Of a stretch of DNA of 64,000 nt, positions 31,801-43,040 are shown in pieces. Source of the stretch: Kuschelorhynchus macadamiae (Eukaryota > Arthropoda > Insecta > Coleoptera > Curculionidae). Below the pieces are notes generated by a model. That model made no database searches. It had not been told where the DNA came from and worked only from the letters and a program-made list of their open reading frames with translations. The stretch lies in the NCBI GenBank assembly GCA_030620095.1, contig JAUTXW010004484.1, forward strand, positions 669,001-733,000, in the 5' to 3' direction. How positions within the stretch are numbered: position 1 is the first letter of the stretch; every line of letters starts with the position of its first letter. A program made the position numbers and the translations under genes.

Positions 31801-32295
31801 TTGGTAGCTATTTCCGTATGAATGAACACCGTTATACATTTCCGAAGTAACTATGATAAATCAATTTATGGAAAGTTGGTTAATGAGTAAATTGCTTTTT
31901 TTATGTGCTATATTTCACAAAAAAAAACATAATTCTAATTCCAAAAATATTGTAGTTAGAGACGAATTTAAAAAACCAGCGTAATAGAAACCTCAGTACA
32001 GGGTTTTCCCGTATATTTTTCCATCCACCCAGAGAGTTTATTTGAATAGATACGGAAATGTCGTAAATACAAAAGTTGTTGGGATTTTTATGAAGATTTA
32101 GAATATTATATCATAAGTTCAAAAATATTATTGGACATATAAAAAAAAATGACAACCTGTCATAGGTTGTCAGTTTTTTTAAATAAACCACCCTGTATAT
32201 TAAGTCATATTCTTGAAGATCTTTTTTTTTCTAATTTCAAATATATATACTTTTAATATATTCTGTCAATTAGTTTTGGATATATAAGTGTTTAA
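31801..32295. other. Unassigned; contains TA-CAGGG / CCCTG-TA ends
   Basis: TACAGGGTTTTCCCG at 31997 and CACCCTGTA at 32189-32197 could bound a ~197-bp TA-inserted element. The inverted match does not extend beyond about six bases, so they may belong to different elements. No coding sequence. Confidence 0.35.
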
Positions 32296-32436
32296 ACATT
32301 AAAGAAATAGTAAAGTAATTTGCGCTAAAACATAGTTCGCCATGGTCAAGACAATTGCAGTGAACGACGCTTTTTTGACGTTTGCCGGTCAGAAGTAATT
32401 ATTTACGAGCATTTTTAATATATAATTTGTTGGACG

Positions 32437-33580
32437 ATGGGTTATTCGGTAGAAGAGAAACTCGACATGATAGAATTATTTTATTTACATGGTAAAAATG
32501 CATCGATAGCTCGTAACGAATATCATAGACGGTTTCCAGATAGACTAACACCGAGTCGTAGCATAATATTAAACATCGCTAAACAATTGAATGAAAGAAA
32601 AACACTTAAACGAAAAGTTAGAATAGTGGAAAGAAACGCTGAAGAAGATTTAAATATTTTATTATATTTTGAAGGTAATTTTGAAACTTTTGTATTAAAA
32701 TAATTTATTTATCTTATTTATTCTGGTTTAAGAAAATCCTGAGCGCTCAATTCCCGATGCAGCCACTTTTTTAACAAATCATGTCATAAAATACACTCAG
32801 TTCTAAAACATTATAAATATAAGCCATATAAAGTTTTTACCTACTTAAGAATTAACCGATCCAAATAAAATAGACCGATTACACTTCTGCCAAGAAATAG
32901 AAAGACGTGTTATGATGAACCAACTAAATCTGTCCAACATAATTTTCACTGACGAGGCAACATTTACCAATGGTGGCATGTTTAACCGGAAAAATAAGCA
33001 TTTTTGGTCAAAAGAAAACCCGCGAGCTCTTCAGGCGGTCAAAATTCGAGGAAGAAGATCCCTACATGTTTGGTGTGGCCTTCTTAACAATCATGTTATT
33101 GGACCTATATCTTTAAATGGGAATTTAACCAGACAAAGGTATCAGGAGTTATTAGAAAACGACATCGAGGGGCATTTAGAATAACTACCGATTAATTCAT
33201 ATCTTAATTTAATATGGGAACAAGATGGTGCCCCTCCTCATAATGTCTAGCCAGTCACCAATTTTTTAAATGACAGGTATCCATTTAGGATTGGAAGACA
33301 TGGACTATTAAGATGGACAGCAAACAGTCCCGATCTCTCTGCATTGGACATATTTTTGTGGGGTTATCTGAAAAACAAGATATACTACAATAGGCCAAGA
33401 ACCATCCAAGCTTTAGAGCAAAATATAGTCCAAACAATCGGCGATTTAAACACCCAATCACCTCATTTTATCTACGCATCCATACACAGAAACTTTAAAA
33501 GAAATATTCAGAAATGCATTATAAACCAAGGAGGCTATATAGAAAACCAAAACTTAGTTTTTTATACTAATATTATTATT
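32437..33580 (+). pseudogene. DDE (mariner-like) transposase pseudogene
   Basis: ATG at 32437: MGYSVEEKLDMIELFYLHGK, SIARNEYHRRFPDRLTPSR (HTH). The frame fails near 32660-32700 in a degraded stretch containing NPERSIPDAATFLTNHV-like readings. It recovers at about 32912: NLSNIIFTDEATFTNGGMFN (Asp 1), KHFWSKENPRA, RSLHVWCGLLNNHVIGPISL, WEQDGAPPHN (Asp 2), a stop, RIGRHGLLRWTANSPDLSAL (Asp 3, 35 residues after Asp 2) and DIFLWGYLKNKIYYNRP. All three catalytic Asp are present but at least three lesions inactivate it. Confidence 0.85.
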
Positions 33581-33619
33581 TACCTACTTTTTATTATTGA
33601 TTTTTTATGGTATTGTTTG

Positions 33620-33955
33620 TATCCACTATTCTAACTTTTCGCTTAAGTGTTTTTCTTTCATTCAATTGTTTAACGATGTTTAATATTGTCCTACAAGTTG
33701 GTGTTGGTCTATCTGGAAACCGTCTATGATATTCGTTACGAGCTATCGACGCATTTTTACCATGTAAATAAAATAATTTTGTCATGTCGAATTTCTCTTC
33801 TTCCGAATAACCCATCTTCCAACGTATTAGATATTAAAAATGCTCGTAAATAGATACTTTTGACCAGTAAACGTCAAAAAGGCGTCGTTTATTGCAACTG
33901 TCTTAACCATGGCTCACTATGTTTTAGCGCAAATTACCTTACCATTTCCCCCTTA
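33620..33955 (-). repeat. Right inverted arm with reversed transposase N-terminus
   Basis: The minus strand from 33815 reads MGYSEEEKFDMTKLFYLHGK, NEYHRRFPDRPTPTCR and NERKTLKRKVRIVD. This is nearly the same protein as the start of the main ORF, including its upstream ~130 bp. The open frame ends where homology ends. Confidence 0.85.
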
Positions 33956-35946
33956 AACTGCACGCAGTATTATGGATCATTTGCAAGCCTTCCGCCGCTG
34001 CAATATTATGTTAAAGCTATAAGGGATATTTATTAGCTTCAATGTAATTTAATTATGGAAATATGTATAGTTGGGCGCTAAATTCGAATTTTTATGAACA
34101 AATCAAATCTAGAATTATAAAACAGAAGTAGATTTGGCCATTTTTGACCATTTTTTGACCACTTTTTGACGCAAACGCCGTCGCATATAATTTTTTTTCC
34201 ATAAATTGGCTCTTTACCGCCTTACTTTGATCCTTTTTGGTTTTGGAAAAAAAATTTAATAAATAATATGCCTCTTATCTCTTAGAATAGTCTACAATAG
34301 TTGTTTACTATGTTGGGATTCACCTATTTTTTGAACATGATTTATATTTAATAAACTGATATTGAAGGCTTTTTATGAGATTGTATTTATCAATGGTTCA
34401 GTTACTATTACCAGGAGCGAATACTTAAGTGAACTGATACACCTACTCAGCCTCATGTATTATAATTTTTATTTCCATGTAACATGGAATGAAAATGTGA
34501 TTTTAAATGTTGCGCGTCCGAAAGTTGTACAGGCTATTTTGCAATCAGGTACCATACAGCATTTTGTCCAAGTTGTTTGGAAGATGATTAGAAAATCCAT
34601 GTAAAAATTAAAAAAAAAAGTTTATTGCTCAAAGGAAGTTAAGTAAGGCTATCCAGCATCTGACAATACTTCAGGAGAAAACCCGTTTATTTAAAATTAC
34701 ATTTACAGAATTAGATGAATAAAAAGAAAATTTAGTACTTGAAAAAAGATATAGATATTTAGAAATTAAGTAAAAATGTGACTAGATTAAATAAGCAGAT
34801 AGAATTGCGAGAAGTACGATACCAAAGAGAAAGAAAAAAGACACAAGAGTTTGAAGAAAAGGTTATTAAATTAAAAAATGACATTGAATATACATGAAAA
34901 ATTAAAATGGAGAAAGGCCTTGTATTCCATCAAAAATTTAGTGGAACTAGGAACTTTAAGTCGAGAAATTATCACTTCTATAAAAATACTGAAATCAAAA
35001 GCTACTATAACGAAATTCAGTTAGTTATTTATATCTAAATATATAAAATATTTTATAAATAAAGTAAATAACAATTATGAGTTTTAGGGAATGAAAAAAT
35101 ATAATAGATTAAGTAGATTTGCACGTAACTGAAAAAGTAATTTTGTGTGATGAATATTTAAATATATTGGCAACTAAGAGACTAAACGGTCCAGGCAGAG
35201 AGCTACCGGTAGTTAAATTTAACGACGTAATTGAGGACTTAGATAATCTTACCAAGAATTACATTTCAAATAACGTCATTTTTAGATCATGTTACCCCTC
35301 TTTTAGTTATTTGTTGGGGAAATTAAAGTAATGTTCTAAGTTAAACATCACATTTATTCAAGCGCCAGAAATAATTATTATCTAAATAATTGTAAATTAA
35401 AATTCAACAGTGCTTACACAATGTGTACACTGTTCAACAAATTAATAACTATATGTATTCCAGGTTTATTACAAAAACAATAAAAATTTACCAAAGAATA
35501 TGTTGTACGTAAATATTTGTAAGTTATTATAATTAGAAAATAAAGAAACTGATAAAATGACGATTAATTTGATAGAGGTTGGGAAGGACTGTAAGGTCAT
35601 GAACAAATCTCAAAGCGGCGATGAACCTCTGGACACTGAACATATTGATTTTTAGGATAAAATGCTTCTGTATAATTTTGCTAAATATACAGTCTCTAAG
35701 AACCAATATTGAAATACCTACTTGCTGTCATTTTGAACAGCTTTAATATTCCTGATTAAAGGTAGCGCACTTGTCCGTCACAGTACGGCCCGATGCTGTC
35801 CATGGCCTGACGGCCACGATAGTATCATAAGCTACTTTTGCGGCGGTAACCGGCTGGACATAGGCTGTTAGTTTACACATATAGTGACTATATTTGTGAG
35901 GCATCTATGGAGTGGCACATTTATTAGCAATAAAAGAAAGAAAAAA
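33956..35946. other. No recognisable gene; possible decayed coding remnants
   Basis: 34620-34900 on the plus strand reads, across stops, KLSKAIQHLTILQEKTRLF, NKQIELREVRYQRERKKTQE and FEEKVIKLKNDIE. This looks like a coiled coil of a broken protein. 35119-35331 is an isolated open frame (CDEYLNILATKRLNGPGREL) with no family I know. 35755-35880 is a short GC-richer stretch (GCCCGATGCTGTCCATGGCC) of unknown nature. None supports a firm call. Confidence 0.3.
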
Positions 35947-37573
35947 TCGGTAAATTTCCTTTACCCGGAACCTCCCTCGTTATGATTTTTTCCCCATTTA
36001 TTAGGAATAGTGACCCAATTTAGTTCATTACATAGTCACAGTACATATGTGTTACATATACTGTCTTCAAATATTTTTATTGGGCGCCAGTTTGTTCCAT
36101 CAATATTTGACCAGTTTCTCTCGATCTATGTCTTGACTTTTGGTCATAATTTAAAATAAATTCAATGTGTATTTACATTGACACATACCTCCATTTTGTT
36201 ACTTCATGTTGACTTCGTACCAGTTTATCCCATTTTCACATTTAATTTTTTTGCAAAATTTGTCGATTATACAACATTTTTTACGTTGATTTTTTAAAAA
36301 TTTTATTTGGCCGCCATTTTAAATTCGTACAACTTTGCGAGTTTATCTCTATATGACACTTAATTTTTGCACGAAAATTGAAATTAATTTAAAAAGTGGT
36401 ATTTTCAGCCTGTTTTTTAAATATTTTATTAGGCTGCTGTTTTGTTTGGATTCATATCAAAATGTTACTCCAGTTAATTCCTATGTAACGCTTGATTTTT
36501 GTACAAAATTTGAGGTAAATTCGATAATCAGTTTTTTTAAAAATAATTTTTTTTAACATTGTTTCCGCCTTTTTGGATTTTCAAATATTATCAGGTCATC
36601 CCCATATGACCCTTAATTTGTGGCTGGTAAGTAGTTTTTAAACTATACCGCGAACTGACAGACAGACCTACCTATGGAATTGATAAAATATATTTTTTGG
36701 CATCTAGGGACGCTAAAATATGAAAAACCTGAGGGGTGATTCTTTTCACGATTACAAACATTTTATTGGTCATTTTGTTCAGCCATCTTGAACTTTTTTA
36801 ATAATAATTTTTTTAACATTTCACAAGGCCGCCACTTGGATTTTTACCAATAGATTACCAGGTTATCCCCATATAACTCTTAATTTTTGATCAAAATTTG
36901 AAGTCAATCCAGTAAGAAGTCTTTAAGCTATACCGCGAAATGACAGACAGACAGACATACAGACCGACAGACGGAATTGATAAAACATATTTTTTCGCAT
37001 CTAGTGACGTTGAAACCTGAGAGTGTGATTCTTTCACGATTACAAAAATTTTAATTGGCCACCATTTTGTTCGGTCATCTTGAATTAGTACCACAATGTT
37101 ACTAGTTGATTCCTATACCACAATTAGTTATGGCACACAATTAATCACTCCATTAAGAAGTTTTTTCAGGTTGAATTTTTAAATATTTCACCAAGCCGCC
37201 ATTTTGTTCCGCCGTCTTGGATTCGTACCAAAATGTTACCCGTTGATTCCAACATAATACTTGATGTTTGTGCCAAATTTCAGATAAATTGTATAAGAAG
37301 TTTTTTCAATAATAATTTTTTTAACATTTCACTAGGTCGCCATTTTGTTTCACCATACTGGACCCAAATGTGACCACGTTATCCCCATATGACTCTTAAT
37401 TTTTGACCAAAATTTTGAAGTCAATTGGGTAAGTAGTTTTTTACCTAAGCCGTGAACAGACAGACAGACCGACGAGACACGAGTTTTTCGGCATCTAGGG
37501 GCCCTGAAACGTGAAGATCTAAAAAAATCTTGGAGGGTGATTTTTTACGATTACAATACGAGGGAAGTAACAA
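35947..37573 (+). repeat. Left arm: ~130-bp sub-repeats with GCCGCCATTTTG
   Basis: Sub-repeat starts can be seen near 36307, 36425, 36560, 36828, 37055, 37195 and 37330, each beginning at a GCCGCCAT-like motif. GACAGACAGAC tracts occur at 36657, 36942 and 37455, followed by GGAATTGATAAAA. The arm ends CACGATTACAATACGAGGGA with GTAAC. The units have diverged from each other. Confidence 0.7.
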
Positions 37574-39649
37574 AAAGTTTTTGCTCTTACCTTCCAAATG
37601 TAAAATTTCCAAAGTTCTCATCAAAACCAATTGTTCTATACCTGAATAATGTCCGAAATTTAAAATAAGTGTTCAGGCGGGCAGATTTCGGATAGTATTA
37701 GAGTTAGGGCGTAACATGTATTTTTAGAGGAGTCGTGGGTCTACGAGATTTGTTTGAAAAATTTTTAGTACGACTTTTGGAGCCGGAGATATCATATAGA
37801 TTTTAAAGTTGACTAAAAAAATCAACTTCGATGTAACGCAATAGCGGTCGCAATTTTTATTTTTTTTGACGAAACTTTCTGGAACGATGGTCCTTGGATT
37901 CCCACAGAACCGTATTGTTTTTGGTTGGATTTCGAACCCGTTTGACGATTTTATGAATTTTCCGTTCTGCTTATATCCCGATGTGGGTGCGTCCTAGCGA
38001 AATTTTCCAAGAGACACTTTTCGTAGAAAATTTGGAGGAGAACAATAACCTAATCTATATCTGTCGGAAAGACGGCGAGAAAGTAGAAATTTTTGAGAAA
38101 AATTGAAATTTCTTGAAAAAGTGGCAAATAAAATATTTTTTTCACTTTCATAAAAAAAAGTAGGCATCTGGTCGGAAAACTGATTACGGCGCCGAAAAGT
38201 GCTTAGAAAGCTACACAAACTGGACTTCAAAGGGTCGTGGAAAATATACAGGGGGTGTAATTACGAGGTAAAATACATACACAAATTTCCCAAAAATGGG
38301 TACATTTTACACATTATCCTGTATTACAAGGAAACTAATACATCTGGGCCCGTAGGGTATTGTTTTACGAAATTAGATACTTTTGAGTAGATCGTAAGCA
38401 AAATTTCGAGTTTCTAACCTTGACGCTTAAATTATTGAAATTTTTCAAACTTGTCACTTTAAAGTCCAATTTTAACCTTATTTTGTCGGTTACTGCGAAT
38501 AGTGAACGAAATTATTTCCAGACCCGCGGATGGAGCATTTATTTGGCTACAAAAAACTCTAATAACATTCCCTCTAGCTATTTTGGAAATGGGTGAAAAT
38601 TCGATTTAAAGAAAAAAGTGCACATTTTCGATCAAAAATCCATACCGATCGATATAGGACGAAAAATGCAAGGTGGCTTTGGCCGAGCTCGATGCTCTGA
38701 AAAAACCGTCGACGTAACAGATATTTGACATGTCAGTTTTGATGGAAGGTTTTGGTTCTGTTTTAACCAATCTGTCTCCGACAATTGACTTGGAAATTGT
38801 AAGGGACGGTACCGAATCGGAAAATACAGGGTGTTCCGTATGTGAGAAGAAAACTGCGTTTTTCAACGAGAATCTGCCTCAGTTAGTGAAAAATCAAAGA
38901 AAATTTAAACGTGGCAAAGCATCTGCCCTGCTCAGGCAGTTTTTGTGAAGTGAACATCTTGGTTTTATAAGGTAAGTGTTTGTTAATTAAATTTTTTTAA
39001 AACATATATCGAAATTTTCCAATTACTGATTTTCTAGTATTATATTTTCCATACATATTTTCAGCAATATGTTGATTATTTATTATATTTTGAGCCGTTT
39101 CTATTTGATTAATCGGTGCAAATTTGAATAAGCTCTTCCGAAGAGGTTATCAACTTTTTAATTTCTCTATTTACTTTACTGATTTAGTCAATGTTTGAAC
39201 TGTACAATTAAATTTTGTACGTACATACTTTATTGGAATGGATAGATACTTAAGCTTTATGATCTTTTTATTTTCAATTGTGCATGTATTATGAATACAT
39301 GCAGAGAGTCAGGAGTACACATAATTAGCTTTTCAGAGCTTTTTCTTATAATGGCATCGACTAAATAGGATAGCAACAAAAAATATTGTAAGAACAGAAA
39401 TATAGAATTTGAAACCTAAACTTCTCCATGGTACATTCTATAGCAAATTTATAAAATGTTTGTTTACATTTTTTTAAATGCAGTATTAAATACCATTTTT
39501 TTTCACTTTAACACCATAGAATCAGGAATATAATCATCTTTTAATACGAGAAAATTATTTCGAGGAATCTTATACAAATATTAAGTAAGTAAACGAAATT
39601 TCAAATAGCGATTTTATATAATAACTGTTTTAATAAAGTGTCTACTTTC
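37574..39649. other. Centre of the fold-back repeat; no gene
   Basis: Non-coding DNA with two same-direction CAGGG motifs (TATACAGGGGGTGTAATTAC at 38248 and ATACAGGGTGTTCCG at 38826). These suggest remnants of TA-target elements inserted in the loop. I found no transposase motif. Confidence 0.4.
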
Positions 39650-41016
39650 CTCCTAAGAGGGAAGTATTGTAATCGTGAAAAAATCACCCTCCGAGAGTTT
39701 TGCAGATCATTGCATTTAAGGGTCCCTGAATCCCAAAAAACATGTTTTCCCATTTCCGTCAGTCTGTCTATGGCGGCCTCACAAAATGTAAAAAAATCAT
39801 TATTAAGAAACTACTTATAGGACATACTTCCAAATTTTCAGGCAAAACCTGTACTTTTGCAAATAGCTTTAGAGCATCTCTGAAGGGTTGAAACAAACCC
39901 ACAAACTTATGGGGGTTTTAAGGTGCTTTAGTATTAATATTAGCTCATGGATTATGTTCAACAGGATTATTTTGTTTACTAAAATTTTTGTATAAAGCAA
40001 ATATGGCCGAACAAAATGGCGGCCTAATGAAATATTCAAAAATTCAGTGCGAAATTCGTAAAATTTTAGTGCGAATCTTACATGGTAAAACAGAATGGCG
40101 TCCTAATAAATTTTTAAATATTTTGTAAAATTCCGTTTCCTAGAATGTAACCTTTTTTACTTCCCTCGTAAAAGGGAAGTATTGTAATCGTAAAAAAATC
40201 ACCCTCTGGGATTTTTTTAGATCTTTACGTTTCAGGGTCCCTAGATGCCGAAAAAAATTTTTTTTCTCAATTTCGTTGGTCTGTCGGTCTATCTGTTGGC
40301 GGCATAGCTAAAAAACTACTTACCTGATGGACTAAAATTAACGGTCATAAGGGGATAACCTGGTAATATTTTGGTAAAAATCTAATATGGCAGAATAAGA
40401 TGGCGGCTTAGTGAAACGTTAAAAAAATTATTATTGCAAAAACTAATTATTCAATTTACCTCAAATTTTGCACAAAAATCAAATGTTGTATAAGAATGAA
40501 CTGGTAATTTTGGAGTGAATATAAGACAGCAAAACAAAATGGCGGCCTTAATTTCAAATTTTTTTTGCAAGCATTAAGTTTGATACAGAGATAAACTGGT
40601 AAAGTCGTGGTGCGAATTCAAGATAGCGGCACAACACGGCGGCCAAAAAAAATGTTTAAAAAGTCGACGTAAAAAATAACTTATTCAACTGACTTTCAAT
40701 TTTGCAGAAACATTAAATGTGATATGGTAATGATGACGTAATAAAATGTGTGTTAATATAAACACTAATTACTGAATTTGTTTCATATCATGCCCAAAAA
40801 TCAAATGTGGCATAGGTAGAAACTGGTAAAATATTGGCAGGAATCCAATATGATCTAACAAAATGGCGACGAATAACAATGTTTTAAAAGTCAGTATATA
40901 TGTGTTACTAAATGACTATGTACTGAACTAAATTCGGCCACACTACTCACACTTCACTATTCCTAATAAAAGGAAAGATTCATAACTAGGAAATTTCCGG
41001 GTAAAGGAAATTTACC
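39650..41016 (-). repeat. Right arm of the fold-back repeat (two partial units)
   Basis: Two units begin with the same signature, GGGAAGTATTGTAATCGTGA at 39659 and GGGAAGTATTGTAATCGTAA at 40175. The second is preceded by a perfect small hairpin, ACTTCCCTCGTAAAAGGGAAGT, at about 40158-40181. AAAATGGCGGCC occurs at 40013 and 40543, and GATGGCGGC near 40400. The orientation is opposite to the left arm. Confidence 0.65.
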
Positions 41017-41333
41017 AACTTTTAGGGAGGAAAATAATAAAGGATATATTTTATTTTTTATATACTATATAAAGTTCGAAAAAATAAACAAAAATAATAA
41101 TAGCAATAATAAATAAATGAAAAACTAAAAAGAGTTGAAATAAATTACAGTTTATAGGATTTGCTTAATTAAGTACTAAATAAGTATATGCATATTAGAC
41201 TGTGTCATACAGGGTTATGATAAATTAAGGAATAAATTCATTATCTTGGAAATTAAAAAGGTAATAGAAAAACCCTCGAACCCGTCGATTTAGGTTTATT
41301 TTTACGCATATTTAGAAGTTATTTTAAACTATA

Positions 41334-42914
41334 CAGGGTCACTCACAAAAGTTGTACAACTGTCATCTTTGATTTTTTCAATACAACGCCTTATTTTTTT
41401 CTGCTGATTTGAATTGTCTATGAAATTCTAGACATTTTTGATATGACATAACCTATACTGAAAATCAACAGTTATCGAAATATTCTTATCTAAATAAAAC
41501 CTGTGTATTTAATAACCTATCGGACATTTGTGTACCCTACCTATGTCTGTCGCGTAATCCCAAAGAAAAATGACTTTGTCACTGTCACTGTGTTGACAAG
41601 TCATATAATTTATTTACGATCTGCCATTTTGATTTCAAATATTGACTATGCGTTTAACAGAGAAAGAAAGAATTGAAATTCTAATAATGCTTGGTACTGG
41701 TGATAAGACTAGGACACAAAAAGAAGTTTGTCAGCTGTTTAACAACAGATATCCTCATAGGCAACCTATTACTCAGTCTGCAGTGAGCAAAATAGAAAGG
41801 AAATGGACGGATACTGGTACTGTTACGGACCGCTTTGGAAATGGTCGCCCTAGGATCTCAGATGAAAATCAACTAGACGTTCTCTTAACTTTTCAAGATA
41901 ATCCACATTCCTCAACTACGGACGCAGCCTATGATAATGATATACATCAAACAACAGTTTCCAAATTTTTGAAAAAAGAAAATTTTTATCCCTATAAAGT
42001 GAAATTCGTTCAAGAATTAATAAATGATGATTCAGATCTCAGAAACGAGTTTTGCGAAATTATAACCAACATGTGTAATTATGATCCATTATTTGTCAAA
42101 AGAATTTGTTTCACAGATGAGGCAACATTTTGTCTCAATGGAGAAGTAAATAAACAAAATTTTAGACACTGGGCACAAGAAAATCCTAACTGGTACAGGG
42201 AAAGTCATACACAGTATCGTCAAAGTGGTAATGTATGGGCAGGTATTGTAGGCAATAAAGTTATAGGTCTATATTTCTTTGATTCCTCGCTAACGGGGCA
42301 AATGTATCTTCAATTTTTGGAAGAGAATCTTATACCAGCATTAGCTATCCTACATCCTAATGTAAACGATCCGGATCTTCCCAGTGAACTGTTATGGTAT
42401 CAACAGGATGGGGCACCACCCCATTTTGCAGCTGATGTCAGGAGATACTTAAATGAAACCTTTCCGAGACGATGGATTGGACGTGGGACAATAGAGTGGC
42501 CGGCAAGATCGCCGGACTTAAGCCCGTTAGACTTTTTTCTTTGGGGGTATGTGAAAAACGAAGTGTATAAAAATAAGCCACATACTATCGAAATTCTTAA
42601 GGATCGTATTCGAACTGTTATAAGAAATATTCAATGTGATACAGTTACTAATGTGCAACAAAAGTTTTTCCATCGTCTAGGGCATTTTAGAGCTGTAAAA
42701 TTTAATAAAGTAGTTTTCTTATTTAATTTCCTGATATGTGTTTTATGTTTTATTTAGATAAACATATTTCGATAACTGTTGATTTTCAGTATAGGTTATG
42801 TTATACCAAAAATGTCTAGAATTTCATAGAGAATTCAAATCAGCAGAAAAAAAATAAGGCGTTGTATTGAAAAAATCAAAGATGACAGTTGTACAACTTT
42901 TGTAAGTGACCCTG
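41334..42914 (+). mobile_element. Second DDE transposon, apparently complete, inside the MITE
   Basis: 1581 bp, flanked by TA (41332-41333, 42915-42916). Its inverted repeats (41334-41496 and 42752-42914, 163 bp) begin CAGGGTCACTCACAAAAG and CAGGGTCACTTACAAAAG. They match closely throughout. One intact transposase lies between, and its stop codon falls inside the right TIR. Low divergence of the ends suggests recent activity. Confidence 0.9.
41648..42757 (+). CDS. Mariner-like DDE transposase, 369 aa, intact
   Basis: The first ATG is at 41648 (MRLTEKERIEILIMLGTGD); the frame is open slightly upstream but without an ATG. Residues 1-60 form an HTH (EVCQLFNNRYPHRQPITQSA, VSKIERKW). A linker FGNGRPRISDENQLDVLLTF and a second HTH (TTVSKFLKKENFYPYKVKF) follow. 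The catalytic core has ICFTDEATFCLNG (Asp157), WYQQDGAPPHFAAD (Asp254) and WPARSPDLSPLDFFLWGYVK (Asp290), with 35 residues between the last two. NVWAGIVGNKVIGLYFFD lies between Asp1 and Asp2. No breaks. It is related to, but clearly different from, the 354-aa transposase at 13183. The hydrophobic last 15 residues are encoded at the edge of the right TIR. Confidence 0.93.
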   Translation: MRLTEKERIEILIMLGTGDKTRTQKEVCQLFNNRYPHRQPITQSAVSKIERKWTDTGTVTDRFGNGRPRISDENQLDVLLTFQDNPHSSTTDAAYDNDIHQTTVSKFLKKENFYPYKVKFVQELINDDSDLRNEFCEIITNMCNYDPLFVKRICFTDEATFCLNGEVNKQNFRHWAQENPNWYRESHTQYRQSGNVWAGIVGNKVIGLYFFDSSLTGQMYLQFLEENLIPALAILHPNVNDPDLPSELLWYQQDGAPPHFAADVRRYLNETFPRRWIGRGTIEWPARSPDLSPLDFFLWGYVKNEVYKNKPHTIEILKDRIRTVIRNIQCDTVTNVQQKFFHRLGHFRAVKFNKVVFLFNFLICVLCFI

Positions 42915-43040
42915 TATAGTTTAAAATAATTTCTAAATATGCGTAAAAATAAATCTAAATCGACGGGTTCGAGCGTTTTTCTATTACCTTTTTAATTTCC
43001 AAGATAATGAATTTATTCCTTAATTTATCATAACCCTGTA

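Larger units (their letters stand above)
32296..33955 (+). mobile_element. Fold-back DDE element with transposase 5' end in both arms
   Basis: The two ends are inverted repeats of about 330 bp (32296-32628 and 33627-33955). Both contain TTTGCGCTAAAACATAGT, a GCCATGG region, a spacer and then the start of the transposase ORF. The right arm therefore carries a reversed copy of the first ~60 codons. Homology stops abruptly at GTTAGAATAGTGGA on both sides. The main transposase pseudogene lies between. TA flanks were not resolved. Confidence 0.75.
35947..41016. mobile_element. Large non-coding fold-back repeat, ~5.1 kb, with sub-repeat arms
   Basis: The outer ends are inverted: GGTAAATTTCCTTTACCCGG at 35949 and its complement near 41015. 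Both lead into matching stretches (ATTAGGAATAGTGA, TTTAGTTCA/TACATAGTCA, ATGTGTTA). Each arm contains about 130-bp sub-repeats built from GCCGCCATTTTG, a GGATTCGTACCAAAATGTTACCA region, a GACTCTTAATTTTTGA region and AGTAGTTTTTTCAATA. Longer blocks contain GACAGACAGACAGACCGACG and a CACGATTACAA end. No protein-coding potential is apparent in the arms. Similar pieces recur at 43600-44199, 46756-46912, 47434-47545, 55480-55668 and 57408-57620. Confidence 0.65.
41210..43038. mobile_element. Palindromic MITE interrupted at its centre
   Basis: Outer arms 41210-41333 and 42915-43038 (124 bp each) are inverted copies starting CAGGGTTATGATAAATTAAG, flanked by TA (41208-41209, 43039-43040). Put together without the insert they form a ~246-bp palindrome centred on TTTTAAACTATAGTTTAAAA, and the TA in the exact centre is where the inner transposon sits. 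The outer unit has no coding capacity. Confidence 0.8.

Noticed and set aside
31997..32197. 197-bp TA-flanked MITE
   Set aside because: Both ends begin CAGGGT but the inverted match stops after about six bases, so they may be ends of different elements.
38730..38948. 72-codon open frame in the fold-back centre
   Set aside because: Both strands are partly open here and no family motif is present; likely chance.
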